In this document: positions 43,520-52,725 of the stretch, in pieces
Layout of the letters: every line of letters begins with the position of its first letter
How positions within the stretch are numbered: position 1 is the stretch's first letter
Assembly: GCF_031846165.1 (NCBI RefSeq)
Contig: NZ_JAVRIE010000006.1
Coordinates: forward strand, 1 to 64,000
Source: Glaciecola blandensis
Lineage (GTDB): Bacteria; Pseudomonadota; Gammaproteobacteria; Enterobacterales; Alteromonadaceae
Reading direction: 5' to 3'
Length of the DNA stretch: 64,000 bases
The notes under the pieces: generated by a model
What the model was told of the DNA's origin: nothing
What the model saw: only the letters and a program-made list of their open reading frames with translations
Database searches by the model: none
Made by a program: the position numbers and the translations under genes

Positions 43520-45019
43520 ATGAAACGTTTACCTATAATCATTGCTATTGTGTTCACTTTTACCAGCACGAGTCTTTTTGCGGAAACCCCGACCAGCAAT
43601 GACCCACAGATGAGTATCACCTCACACAAAGGCAAGTTTAACGGCCACAGTGTTAGTTACAATGTGCATGCCGGCGATACACTTTTAGTTGACAAGGAAG
43701 GCAAGCCGAAAGCCTCTATATTTAGCACAGCCTATTTCAAAACCAATACAAAAAATAGCGAAAATCGACCTCTAATTTTTGTATTCAACGGCGGTCCTGG
43801 TAGTTCAAGCGTGTGGTTACATATGGGTGTATTTGGTCCCAAATTAGTCAATTTGCCAAGCGATGCTCAAGCAGTCAGTGCCGCGTCCTTTTCAATGAAA
43901 AGTAATCCCCATAGCTTGTTGGATGTTGCTGATATGGTGTTTATTGACCCGGTAGGCACTGGCTATTCAAAAGCCTTGGGAGAATATGAGGGTAAAGACT
44001 TCTGGGGAGTCAAAGAAGACGCCGTTGTAATGTCGGAATTCGTCCGATACTTCATTACACAGCATGAACGCTGGAATAGCCCAAAGTACTTAGCGGGTGA
44101 GAGCTATGGTACAACGCGCGCGGGAGCAATGGTGGCAGAGTTGCAAGAAGGTTGGGGATCCATTGACTTGAATGGCGTGTTTTTGATTTCTTCTATTGTC
44201 GACTTTCAAACTGGTGACTTCACCGACGGTAATGACATTCCTTACATGACCTTCTTACCAACATACGCAGCAACTGCTTGGTATCACGACGCACTACCTA
44301 ACAAAGATAGCTGGCCTTCGTTGGAAGCCTTCTTGGATGAAGTGAGAGATTTTGCCCTTAATCAATACACCACATTCCTCTTCAAAGGTGCCTTAGCCAC
44401 AGAAGCGGAAAACAACTTAGTGTTGGAACAGCTACATAAATATACTGGCTTGAGTCGCACCTATCTCAAAAATACTAATTTGAGGATTAACGAATTTTAC
44501 TTCATGAAAGAGCTTTTACGTGATAGAGGACAAGTCGTTGGCCGCTTAGATAGCCGCTATTTAGGCACAGAGCGAAATAACGTGGAGGCTCGCTTTGACG
44601 CTGACCCCTCAGGTTACGCTATCGATGGCGCATATACTGCAGTAATGCAAAACTATCTTGCCAAAGACCTGAAAGTAAAACGTTTAGAACCCTACAACAT
44701 TTTGAGCAGCGAAGTATTTGGAAATTGGAATTGGCTATATGGTGGTAGCCCTCGTCAACAGGGTTTCTTGAATGTAACGCCATACTTAGCCACTGCACAG
44801 CATCAAAATAAAGATTTCCGAATCTTTGTAGCAAATGGTTACTATGATCTCGCCACGCCCTTCTTTGCGACCGAGCATTCGATGAATCATCATGGAATAA
44901 TGAAAGAAAAAGTTACAATGAAGTATTACCAAGCGGGTCATATGATGTATATTCACCATCCTTCGCTGAAGCAGCTAGCGGATGACATGCGAGAATTTGT
45001 AGAACAAGGCAAAAACTGA
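43520..45019 (+). CDS. Secreted S10-family serine carboxypeptidase-like peptidase
   Basis: This is a 499-residue protein with a signal peptide (IIIAIVFTFTSTSLFA). Serine carboxypeptidase motifs are FVFNGGPGSSSVWLHMG (oxyanion-hole segment), AGESYGTTRAG with Ser195, NGYYDLATPF with Asp443 and AGHMMYIHH with His474. It would remove C-terminal residues from peptides in the periplasm or outside. It lies between accC and prmA, where enterobacteria have yhdT-panF. The prmA start follows the stop by 13 bases, so the two may be co-transcribed. Confidence 0.9.
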   Translation: MKRLPIIIAIVFTFTSTSLFAETPTSNDPQMSITSHKGKFNGHSVSYNVHAGDTLLVDKEGKPKASIFSTAYFKTNTKNSENRPLIFVFNGGPGSSSVWLHMGVFGPKLVNLPSDAQAVSAASFSMKSNPHSLLDVADMVFIDPVGTGYSKALGEYEGKDFWGVKEDAVVMSEFVRYFITQHERWNSPKYLAGESYGTTRAGAMVAELQEGWGSIDLNGVFLISSIVDFQTGDFTDGNDIPYMTFLPTYAATAWYHDALPNKDSWPSLEAFLDEVRDFALNQYTTFLFKGALATEAENNLVLEQLHKYTGLSRTYLKNTNLRINEFYFMKELLRDRGQVVGRLDSRYLGTERNNVEARFDADPSGYAIDGAYTAVMQNYLAKDLKVKRLEPYNILSSEVFGNWNWLYGGSPRQQGFLNVTPYLATAQHQNKDFRIFVANGYYDLATPFFATEHSMNHHGIMKEKVTMKYYQAGHMMYIHHPSLKQLADDMREFVEQGKN

Positions 45020-45032
45020 GTAACTAAAACCT

Positions 45033-45914
45033 ATGGCGTGGCAACAATTAAAAATTAATGTGAAGGCAGAATATGCTGAATCTGTGGGCGATATGTTGTC
45101 CGCAAACAGAGCGCAAGCCGTGACTTTTGTGGACGCTAAAGACACGCCCATGTACGAGCCAAAACCGGGAGAGGTACTACTTTGGCCAGATACTCAGGTA
45201 GTTGGCCTGTTTGACGCCAACGATGACTTAGGGCCTGTCATTAAACGTTTAGAAAATGCAAAGACTTTAGGTAAAGGTTTTATACACGTCATTGATCAGT
45301 TGGAAGACAAGGATTGGGAACGCGAGTGGATGGAAAATTTTCATCCCATGCAGTTTGGCGACAGACTTTGGATTTGTCCGAGTTGGCGAGACGTACCAGA
45401 TCCCAATGCAGTGAATATTTTGCTAGACCCCGGGCTTGCTTTTGGTACAGGTACACACCCGACAACGTCTTTATGCTTAAAATGGTTGGATCGTACGCAA
45501 GTAGATGGCCTCACCGTGGTCGACTTTGGTTGTGGTTCAGGTATTTTAGCTATCGCTGCATTGAAGCTTGAAGCGAAAAAGGTCATCGGTATTGATATTG
45601 ATCCTCAAGCGTTACAGGCGAGCATGGACAATGCTCAGCGCAATGGCGTAGAAGACCGATTGGCTGTATATTTACCCTCAGACCAACCAACTCTGCAAGC
45701 TGATATTGTGATGGCGAATATATTGGCTGGTCCTTTAAAAGATCTAAACAATGTGATCAGTGCATATTGTAAACCCGGCGGTAAATTGATTATGTCGGGT
45801 ATTTTAGTAGAACAAGCCGAAGAAGTGGAAAAAGCCTATGCTTCTGAGTTTGTTTTTGACCCTATTGAAATTGATGGTGAGTGGGTCAGATTAACTGCAA
45901 AAAAGTCTTTATAA
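45033..45914 (+). CDS. prmA: Ribosomal protein L11 methyltransferase
   Basis: This is a 293-residue enzyme with an N-terminal L11-recognition domain (MAWQQLKINVKAEYAESVGD), the linker DWEREWMENFHPMQFGDRLW, and a SAM-binding domain with LDPGLAFGTGTHPTT, VVDFGCGSGILAIAALKL and DIVMANILAGPL. It methylates several amines of ribosomal protein L11. The prmA-dusB-fis order is conserved in gammaproteobacteria. Confidence 0.97.
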   Translation: MAWQQLKINVKAEYAESVGDMLSANRAQAVTFVDAKDTPMYEPKPGEVLLWPDTQVVGLFDANDDLGPVIKRLENAKTLGKGFIHVIDQLEDKDWEREWMENFHPMQFGDRLWICPSWRDVPDPNAVNILLDPGLAFGTGTHPTTSLCLKWLDRTQVDGLTVVDFGCGSGILAIAALKLEAKKVIGIDIDPQALQASMDNAQRNGVEDRLAVYLPSDQPTLQADIVMANILAGPLKDLNNVISAYCKPGGKLIMSGILVEQAEEVEKAYASEFVFDPIEIDGEWVRLTAKKSL

Positions 45915-46186
45915 GGTAAAAACTTAGTTTAAAATAGGGGCTTCTTAAACAGTTAAGATGGCGTGTTTATTCAGTTTTCAAGCATTATTTTTTTTCATTT
46001 TGCATTTTCTTTGTAAACTATTGACACAAATCAGAATATTTTTTCAATCGTTCACTAATCGCGCAATCTGATTAAAATTTAGGCTTTCTATTTGTTCGAA
46101 AAATAAGTAATATGTCGGTGTTTTGAGCCATGTCGGACCAGTATTACTGAGGTAGTAGTGTTTTAGTAGCAGTGTTGAGGTAGTAA

Positions 46187-47182
46187 GTGCGAATTGGGAA
46201 ATACGAGTTAGAGAACAATTTGATGCTTGCGCCGATGGCTGGTGTTACTGACCGACCAACGAGACAATTGTGTAAATCAATGGGCGCTGGATTAGTCGTT
46301 TCTGAAATGCTGTCTAGTAACCCAAGCGTTTGGAATACACAGAAGTCGCAATTACGCATGAACCACGAAGGAGAATCGGGCATTCGCTCTGTTCAAATTG
46401 CTGGTTCCGAGCCAGAGTTAATGGCTCAAGCTGCGCAGTTCAATGTCGATAACGGTGCGCAAATCATCGATATCAACATGGGTTGTCCAGCAAAGAAAGT
46501 CAATAAGAAGCTAGCGGGTTCAGCACTGCTGCAACAACCCAAATTGGTTGAGGACATTGTGAAAGCGGTGGTCAACGCAGTAGATGTACCTGTTACTTTG
46601 AAAATTCGTACGGGGTGGGACACTGATAATCGAAATGGTGTCCAGATTGCTCAGATTGCGCAAGCAAATGGCATTCAATCACTGGCAGTGCATGGAAGAA
46701 CGCGAGCCTGTATGTATAAAGGAAAAGCGGAATACGAGACAATTCGTCGTATCAAGAATTGTATCGATATTCCGGTCATCGCAAACGGCGATATTCTCAC
46801 CGTTGATGACGCGGTAAATGTGTTAAAGGTAACCGGTGCGGACGGTGTCATGATTGGTCGCGGAGCCCAAGGTAACCCTTGGATATTTCGTGAAATCAAT
46901 CACTATCTTGCTACTGGTGAATATTTATCTAAACCAAGTTTAAGTGAGATCTTGTCAGTGCTGACACAACATGTCAGAAATGTTCAGGCGTTTTACGGAG
47001 ACCCTATGGGTGCTCGTATTGCACGAAAACATGTCGCTTGGTATGTGGAAAAGTATGATGTTGACCGAACATTCCGCCGAATTTTTAACGCTATCGACTG
47101 CGGCGAAAGCCAAATTGAAGCTTTAGAATCGTTTTTTTCATCGTTGTCTGACAATACTAATTTAGTGTCGCCAGCAGCTTAG
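46187..47182 (+). CDS. dusB: tRNA-dihydrouridine synthase B
   Basis: This is a 331-residue FMN enzyme starting at a GTG with GAGG six bases upstream. Motifs are MLAPMAGVTDRPTRQLCKSM, INMGCPAKKVNKKLAGSALL (catalytic Cys in MGCPAKK), LKIRTGWD, AVHGRTRACMYKGKAEY and VMIGRGAQGNPWIFREI. It reduces uridine in the tRNA D-loop. It is co-transcribed with fis (33-base gap). The 272 bases before it are AT-rich and presumably hold the growth-regulated dusB-fis promoter. Confidence 0.97.
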   Translation: MRIGKYELENNLMLAPMAGVTDRPTRQLCKSMGAGLVVSEMLSSNPSVWNTQKSQLRMNHEGESGIRSVQIAGSEPELMAQAAQFNVDNGAQIIDINMGCPAKKVNKKLAGSALLQQPKLVEDIVKAVVNAVDVPVTLKIRTGWDTDNRNGVQIAQIAQANGIQSLAVHGRTRACMYKGKAEYETIRRIKNCIDIPVIANGDILTVDDAVNVLKVTGADGVMIGRGAQGNPWIFREINHYLATGEYLSKPSLSEILSVLTQHVRNVQAFYGDPMGARIARKHVAWYVEKYDVDRTFRRIFNAIDCGESQIEALESFFSSLSDNTNLVSPAA

Positions 47183-47215
47183 TTTTAATCTTTTTATAAG
47201 AGCAATAAGAGTATT

Positions 47216-47509
47216 ATGTTCGATCAAAATCTAACGTCACCTTTTACGACTACGGTAACTACACCAACACAAGCGCAAACTCAGAAGCCATTAAGAGCAT
47301 CTGTGAAGCAAGCGGTAAACAAATATCTAAAGGAACTAGATAACCAAGACATCGATAATTTATACGACTTGGTTCTTGCTGAAATTGAAGCGCCTTTATT
47401 GGAAGAAGTCATGACATATACTCGTGGCAACCAGACTCGTGCGGCTAACTTAATGGGTATCAACCGTGGTACTTTACGTAAGAAGCTTAAGCAATATGGT
47501 ATGAACTAA
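47216..47509 (+). CDS. fis: Nucleoid protein Fis
   Basis: This is a 97-residue DNA-bending protein. The C-terminal helix-turn-helix TRGNQTRAANLMGINRGTLRKKLKQYGMN is split by motif as NQTRAANLMGI and NRGTLRKKLKQ. The N-terminal half (VKQAVNKYLKEL) gives the dimer core. It regulates rRNA synthesis and many promoters in fast growth. It ends the dusB-fis operon before a strong terminator. Confidence 0.98.
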   Translation: MFDQNLTSPFTTTVTTPTQAQTQKPLRASVKQAVNKYLKELDNQDIDNLYDLVLAEIEAPLLEEVMTYTRGNQTRAANLMGINRGTLRKKLKQYGMN

Positions 47510-47566
47510 GATTCATTACTTAGTGTTGCAGTAGTGGTTCATCAAGATCCATTACAACCAATAAGA

Positions 47567-47593
47567 AAAGGCGAACCTAGGTTCGCCTTTTTT
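47567..47593. terminator. Bidirectional rho-independent terminator after fis
   Basis: AAAAGGCGAA-CCTAGG-TTCGCCTTTT is a perfect palindrome continuing into TT. It lies between fis and the convergent lipoprotein gene and would serve both strands. Confidence 0.95.
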
Positions 47594-47619
47594 ATTGCTA
47601 CTCTAAACGGTCAGAGGGC

Positions 47620-48261
47620 TTATTTTCGGAAGTAACCTTCAAATCGCAATTTTACATTTTCGTACGTGTTTACGGCAGCTTCAAAATTTTCTTCGTAGGT
47701 AGGAATTAAGTCAATCAGTTCAACCATTCGATATTCTAATTCATCAATTTGTTGGCGTAACTCTAGGCGTTCAGCGCGCACCAAGCCATCAGCTATCATC
47801 AAATCATTTTTATCCGCGATAACTTCTTCAAAGTTTTCAATCCGCATATACAAGCTATCTAGCGCATCTTCCGCACTGTTCATCGCTCGCTGGGAGGTAT
47901 ACAAAATTTTGCCATCAGCCATACCTTCGAGAAATCCGCTTGCCAGCGAATCTGGGCAATTTCGATTGTAGGTATTTCCTTTGGTGCCCAAGAAAAAACC
48001 GTTTGTTTTAGTACAATATTTTTTAGTACCTTCATTGTGACCTGCCAAGTACTTTTGTAAATCAGGCGTAATACCATGCTTTGAACATTCCTGACGATGT
48101 TGAGCAATTTGTGAATCGCGGTAGCCAGAAACACCATCTTCATAACCTATTGCTTCCCAGTCAGCCGTTTCACAATCAGCTTGACTCATGTTTGCACAAG
48201 CAGATAACAATAGCATTAGCACCGTTAATGCAAGTAGAGAGAATATGTGTGAGGGTTTCAT
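47620..48261 (-). CDS. DUF2799 family lipoprotein
   Basis: This is a 213-residue lipoprotein with start at 48261 (MKPSHIFSLLALTVLML) and lipobox LLSAC; TAGGAA lies six bases upstream. The family region has ADWEAIGYEDGVSGYRDSQI, HRQECSKHGITPDLQKYLAG and a Cys-rich segment, all in DUF2799 order. A C-terminal coiled coil of about 75 residues follows. Function is unknown. It is probably in the outer-membrane or periplasmic face and is monocistronic. Confidence 0.82.
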   Translation of the reverse strand: MKPSHIFSLLALTVLMLLLSACANMSQADCETADWEAIGYEDGVSGYRDSQIAQHRQECSKHGITPDLQKYLAGHNEGTKKYCTKTNGFFLGTKGNTYNRNCPDSLASGFLEGMADGKILYTSQRAMNSAEDALDSLYMRIENFEEVIADKNDLMIADGLVRAERLELRQQIDELEYRMVELIDLIPTYEENFEAAVNTYENVKLRFEGYFRK

Positions 48262-48589
48262 GTCTATTCCTATCATGTGGTTCGATCCATATCGTTCGTC
48301 AGTTAATTGGGCGAGCTAAATACCTCTTGTCCCTTATCGTAAGCCTTTATAACAGCAAAGCGCAAAATAGCCTAGTTAGAGATTACAACTTCCTACTTCC
48401 ATGCGCTAACTTATGCAAACCTAGCTTAACCTTCACTGAATAAAGTTCACTTTTTAGGTGCTAAAATGACCAAAAGTTGCTATTATCCGCGCCCATCCAA
48501 AGTCCCTTCGATTTAAAAGCCCGTGTTTGCAACAGTGCAGCGTTTTCGCTCAAAAAGCTCAAGCAACACGAACAACTGTAGAGAACGAA
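48262..48589. other. Spacer between divergent DUF2799 and purH genes
   Basis: No further gene is seen. I looked for a PurR operator before purH; a GTGCAGCGTTTTCGCT-like stretch near 48533-48548 does not fit the palindrome. Promoters for both genes should lie here but none is clear. Confidence 0.4.
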
Positions 48590-50194
48590 ATGCAAAAAGC
48601 TAAACCCATTCAAAGAGCACTATTGAGTGTGTCAGACAAAACTGGAATCGTAGAATTTGCCACCGCCCTATCCAATCAAGGCATAGAATTATTATCGACT
48701 GGCGGCACTGCAAAACTGCTTCGTGAAAATGGGATAGCCGTCAAGGATGTATCTGAACACACGGGCCAAGCAGAAATCATGGATGGTAGAGTGAAAACGC
48801 TACACCCTAAAATTCACGGTGGTATTTTAGGTCGTCGCGATCTTGACCAAGCGGTCATGGCAGAACAAGCTATTGCCCCCATCGACCTCGTTGTCGTTAA
48901 CCTATATCCATTTGCTGCGACTGTTGCAAACCCAGATTGTAGTTTAGAAGACGCCGTTGAAAACATTGATATTGGCGGGCCAACAATGGTGAGAGCAGCT
49001 GCCAAAAATCATAATGACGTTACCATTATTGTTAACGCTGACGATTACTCAAAGGTTATGCAAGAAATGCATGACAACGGCGGTAGCGTTACCTTTGCGA
49101 CTCGCTTCGATTTAGCGATTAAAGCCTTTGAGCATACCGCAGAGTACGATGGCATGATCGCCAATTATTTTGGTGCCAAAATTGAAACTGTCAGTCAAAA
49201 CTGTGCCGAAGATTGTGAACACACTCACAGTGAATTCCCACGTACTTTCAATGTTCAAATGACAAAGAAGCAAGATTTGCGCTATGGTGAAAACAGTCAC
49301 CAAGAAGCCGCTTTTTATGTTGAAAACTCAATTCAAGAAGCCTCCGTTGCTACAGCAGAACAGTTGCAAGGCAAAGAACTTTCATTCAATAACATTGCCG
49401 ATACTGACTCAGCGCTTGAGTGTGTGAAGGAATTTGAGCAAGCCGCATGTGTTATTGTCAAACATGCCAACCCTTGTGGTGTTGCTATTGCCGACAACAT
49501 TTTAAATGCCTATGAAAAGGCCTACAAAACTGACCCCACTTCTGCATTTGGAGGCATTATCGCGTTCAACCGTGAACTCGATGCCGCGACAGCACAAGCG
49601 ATTATCGATCGTCAATTTGTCGAAGTCATCATTGCGCCAAGTGTCAGTAAAGAGGCTCAAGAAGTTGTTTCGGCCAAACAAAATGTGCGTTTGTTAGCAT
49701 GTGGCGAGTGGCAGGGTCAATTGACCGAAGGTTACGACTTTAAACGCGTCAATGGCGGCTTATTAGTACAAGAGCGTGATTTTGGTATGGTTGAAAAAGA
49801 AGACCTAACCGTGGTCTCAGAGGTACAGCCAACAGAACAACAATTAGAAGACTTGTTGTTCACATGGAAAGTGGCAAAGTATGTGAAATCAAACGCCATA
49901 GTGTATTGCCGCGATGGCATGACAATAGGAGTGGGCGCTGGACAAATGAGTCGCGTTTACTCAGCAAAAGTGGCGGGTATCAAAGCTGCTGACGAAGGCT
50001 TAGAAGTTGAGGGCTGCGTCATGGCCTCAGATGCTTTCTTCCCATTTAGAGATGGTATAGATGCCGCAGCTGCTGCTGGTATTAAAGCAGTTATTCAACC
50101 TGGTGGTTCAATGCGCGATAACGAAGTGATTGCAGCGGCGAATGAGCATGGCATTGCGATGGTATTCACCGGAATGAGGCATTTCAAACATTAA
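48590..50194 (+). CDS. purH: Bifunctional AICAR formyltransferase / IMP cyclohydrolase
   Basis: This is a 534-residue enzyme for the last two steps of IMP synthesis. The N-terminal IMP cyclohydrolase has RALLSVSDKTGIVEFA, STGGTAKLLRE and GRVKTLHPKIHGGIL. The C-terminal transformylase has KKQDLRYGENSHQEAAFY, VIVKHANPCGVAIAD and TSAFGGIIAFN, ending in GMRHFKH. I use the ATG at 48590, which begins the conserved MQKAKPIQRALLSV. The frame is open 21 codons further upstream, but those codons are not family-like. purD follows 88 bases downstream. Confidence 0.98.
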   Translation: MQKAKPIQRALLSVSDKTGIVEFATALSNQGIELLSTGGTAKLLRENGIAVKDVSEHTGQAEIMDGRVKTLHPKIHGGILGRRDLDQAVMAEQAIAPIDLVVVNLYPFAATVANPDCSLEDAVENIDIGGPTMVRAAAKNHNDVTIIVNADDYSKVMQEMHDNGGSVTFATRFDLAIKAFEHTAEYDGMIANYFGAKIETVSQNCAEDCEHTHSEFPRTFNVQMTKKQDLRYGENSHQEAAFYVENSIQEASVATAEQLQGKELSFNNIADTDSALECVKEFEQAACVIVKHANPCGVAIADNILNAYEKAYKTDPTSAFGGIIAFNRELDAATAQAIIDRQFVEVIIAPSVSKEAQEVVSAKQNVRLLACGEWQGQLTEGYDFKRVNGGLLVQERDFGMVEKEDLTVVSEVQPTEQQLEDLLFTWKVAKYVKSNAIVYCRDGMTIGVGAGQMSRVYSAKVAGIKAADEGLEVEGCVMASDAFFPFRDGIDAAAAAGIKAVIQPGGSMRDNEVIAAANEHGIAMVFTGMRHFKH

Positions 50195-50282
50195 GAAGTG
50201 TTAGAGTTCATGTGTGTCGTTATTCAGCGCGGCACATATGCTTTAGCTGTTTGACATTACAACGAAAAAATAGAGAACGTAA

Positions 50283-51575
50283 ATGAAAGTATTGGTAATT
50301 GGTGGTGGCGGTAGAGAGCATGCTTTAGCCTTTAAAGCAGCAGATTCAAAATTGGTGACAGAGGTATTTGTTGCACCTGGGAACGCAGGAACAGCCCTAG
50401 AGCCAAAATTGAAGAATGTCGATATTGCAGCTGAAGATTCCCAAGCCCTGCTCGAGTTTGCTAAATCTGAACGAATCGGATTAACCATTGTTGGACCTGA
50501 AGCACCACTGGTAGATGGCATTGTTGACCTATTCCAAGCGAACAACCTTGTTATCTTTGGTCCAAGCAAAGGGGCCGCACAACTTGAAGGTTCTAAAGCA
50601 TTCACAAAAGACTTCTTAGCACGTCACGAAATACCAACCGCAGACTACGCCAATTTTACTGAAATAGACCCCGCTATCGCTTACGTACGTGAGAAAGGTG
50701 CACCTATCGTAGTAAAAGCCGACGGCTTGGCTGCGGGCAAAGGCGTTATTGTTGCCATGACACTAGCTGAAGCTGAAGATGCAATCAAAGATATGCTCGC
50801 CGGAAATGCCTTCGGTGATGCAGGTAGCAGAGTGGTTATTGAGGAGTTTTTGGAAGGCGAAGAAGCTAGCTTTATCGTCATGGTCGATGGTAAAAATATT
50901 CTGCCATTTGCTACCAGTCAAGATCACAAACGTGCATTTGATAAGGACCAAGGTCCGAATACTGGCGGCATGGGAGCATATTCTCCCGCTCCCGTTGTTA
51001 CCCCAGCAGTCTACGAGCGTATTATGCAAGAAGTGATTAAACCCACAGTGCAAGGTATGGCTGACGAAGGGCATCCATATACAGGCTTCTTATACGCTGG
51101 ATTAATGATTAATGAACAAGGCACACCAAAAGTTATCGAATACAACTGTCGCTTTGGTGATCCTGAAACTCAGCCGATTATGATGCGTCTGAAATCAGAT
51201 CTTGTTGGTTTGTGTATGTTAGCGCAAAACCAGCAACTTGATACCGCAAATATTGAATTCGATACTCGCGCTGCCGTAGGCGTTGTGTTGGCTGCCGGCG
51301 GTTATCCCGGTAGTTACGCGAAAGGCGATGAAATTTTTGGCTTGGCTGAAGCCGCCAAGTTGCCGGGCAAAGTATTTCATGCAGGCACAGTCTTAGACGG
51401 CGACAAAGTCCTCACCAACGGTGGACGGGTGTTATGCGCTACTGGCTTAGGCGAAACGGTGACAGAAGCTCAACAAAATGCCTATGCTTTAGTAGACGCA
51501 ATTGATTGGCAGGGAGTGATGATAAGAACGGATATTGCCTACCGTGCGATTGCTCGCGAGCAAGAAGCAAACTGA
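50283..51575 (+). CDS. purD: Phosphoribosylamine-glycine ligase (GAR synthetase)
   Basis: This is a 430-residue ATP-grasp enzyme of standard length. It starts MKVLVIGGGGREHALAFKAA and has VGPEAPLVDGIVD, VKADGLAAGKGVIVA, LPFATSQDHKRAFDKDQGPN, TGGMGAYSPAP and EYNCRFGDPETQ. It joins phosphoribosylamine and glycine in purine synthesis and forms a pair with purH. Confidence 0.98.
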   Translation: MKVLVIGGGGREHALAFKAADSKLVTEVFVAPGNAGTALEPKLKNVDIAAEDSQALLEFAKSERIGLTIVGPEAPLVDGIVDLFQANNLVIFGPSKGAAQLEGSKAFTKDFLARHEIPTADYANFTEIDPAIAYVREKGAPIVVKADGLAAGKGVIVAMTLAEAEDAIKDMLAGNAFGDAGSRVVIEEFLEGEEASFIVMVDGKNILPFATSQDHKRAFDKDQGPNTGGMGAYSPAPVVTPAVYERIMQEVIKPTVQGMADEGHPYTGFLYAGLMINEQGTPKVIEYNCRFGDPETQPIMMRLKSDLVGLCMLAQNQQLDTANIEFDTRAAVGVVLAAGGYPGSYAKGDEIFGLAEAAKLPGKVFHAGTVLDGDKVLTNGGRVLCATGLGETVTEAQQNAYALVDAIDWQGVMIRTDIAYRAIAREQEAN

Positions 51576-51611
51576 AAAACACCTTGACCCACCACGCTGG
51601 GTTGCTTATAA

Positions 51612-51634
51612 CTAGGGTAATTCAATTACCCTAG
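51612..51634. promoter_or_regulatory. Perfect 23-base palindrome just before prkB
   Basis: CTAGGGTAATT-C-AATTACCCTAG has 11-base arms around one base and ends 6 bases before the prkB ATG, covering the expected ribosome-binding region. The near-absence of a loop favours a dimeric protein operator over an RNA hairpin. No T run follows, so it is not a purD terminator. Confidence 0.55.
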
Positions 51635-51640
51635 AAGCTT

Positions 51641-52549
51641 ATGTCTGTAAAACACCCTATTATAGCAATCACCGGTTCTTCTGGCGCCGGCACGACGACC
51701 ACGACTAATGCAATTAGGCATATATTTCGGAACTTAGAAATAAATGCGGCCTCTGTAGGCGGCGACAGCTTCCACCGTTTTACCCGGCCTGAAATGGAGG
51801 TAGAAATACGCAAAGCGCAAGAACAAGGTCGCCACATTAGCTACTTTGGTCCTCATGCAAACGATTTTGAACTGCTATCTAAACTATTTGTTGAATATGG
51901 TGATTCAGGCAAAGGGCAGTTTCGTCAGTATCTTCATACTTTTGATGAAGCCGTTCCTTTCAACCAAATGCCCGGCACGTTTACGCCATGGCAAGACTTA
52001 CCAGAAAGTACCGATTTATTGTTCTACGAGGGCTTACATGGTGGCGTCGAAACTGATGAAGTCGACGTTGCTTCACATGTCGATCTCTTGGTTGGTATGG
52101 TGCCGATTGTAAACTTAGAGTGGATTCAGAAGATTGTTCGCGATACTACTGACAGAGGTCATTCTCGTGATGCCGTCATGAGCAGTATTGTTCGAAGTCT
52201 TGACGATTATTTTCACTACATCACACCACAATTCTCACGTACACACGTAAATTTCCAACGAGTACCAACTGTCGATACCTCTAATCCATTCAGTGCCAGA
52301 GAGATACCCACTCAAGACGAAAGTTTTGTGGTTGTTCGCTTCCGTCGCGAAATGAAAAATGTCGATTATCCCTATCTATTGAAGATGATAGATGGTGCTT
52401 TCATGTCTCGCGTTAACACCATCGTTGTACCCGGCGGAAAAATGGGTTTAGCCATGGAATTGATACTCACTCCACTCATTGAAGAACTTTTAGATAAAAA
52501 ACGCAGAGCGGGTTATCAAATGGATTGGCTGGCTGAGAAAAAAGACTAA
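51641..52549 (+). CDS. prkB: Phosphoribulokinase-like P-loop kinase PrkB
   Basis: This is a 302-residue protein with the P-loop ITGSSGAGTTTTTNA, VGGDSFHRFTRPEME, FGPHANDFELLSKLF and LLFYEGLHGGVETDEVDVA, all typical of the phosphoribulokinase family branch found in non-autotrophs (E. coli PrkB). No Rubisco genes are visible, so a Calvin-cycle role is unlikely. The true substrate is not settled for this branch. It stands between purD and a terminator. Confidence 0.9.
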   Translation: MSVKHPIIAITGSSGAGTTTTTNAIRHIFRNLEINAASVGGDSFHRFTRPEMEVEIRKAQEQGRHISYFGPHANDFELLSKLFVEYGDSGKGQFRQYLHTFDEAVPFNQMPGTFTPWQDLPESTDLLFYEGLHGGVETDEVDVASHVDLLVGMVPIVNLEWIQKIVRDTTDRGHSRDAVMSSIVRSLDDYFHYITPQFSRTHVNFQRVPTVDTSNPFSAREIPTQDESFVVVRFRREMKNVDYPYLLKMIDGAFMSRVNTIVVPGGKMGLAMELILTPLIEELLDKKRRAGYQMDWLAEKKD

Positions 52550-52691
52550 AATTAAACATTCGTTTTGACAATGACTTAGCTTATTTTTTGAACGCAGAGC
52601 GACATTTTGTATTGTATAAAAATATCAGAATGCTATCTTGTACGCGTAGTGAAGAAAAACAGCTAATTTGTTGATTGCGTGAGTTAGCTGT

Positions 52692-52718
52692 ACCGCCGTT
52701 TATCGGCGGTTTTTTTTT
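52692..52718 (+). terminator. Rho-independent terminator after prkB
   Basis: ACCGCCG-TTTAT-CGGCGGT is followed by eight more T: a 7-bp GC-rich stem with a strong U tract, 142 bases after the prkB stop. Confidence 0.93.
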
Positions 52719-52725
52719 GCCTAAA

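Noticed and set aside
48533..48548. PurR operator before purH
   Set aside because: The sequence lacks the required symmetry around the central CG.
51641..52549. Evidence of a Calvin cycle from phosphoribulokinase
   Set aside because: The protein belongs to the PrkB branch common in heterotrophs and no Rubisco gene is present in the window.
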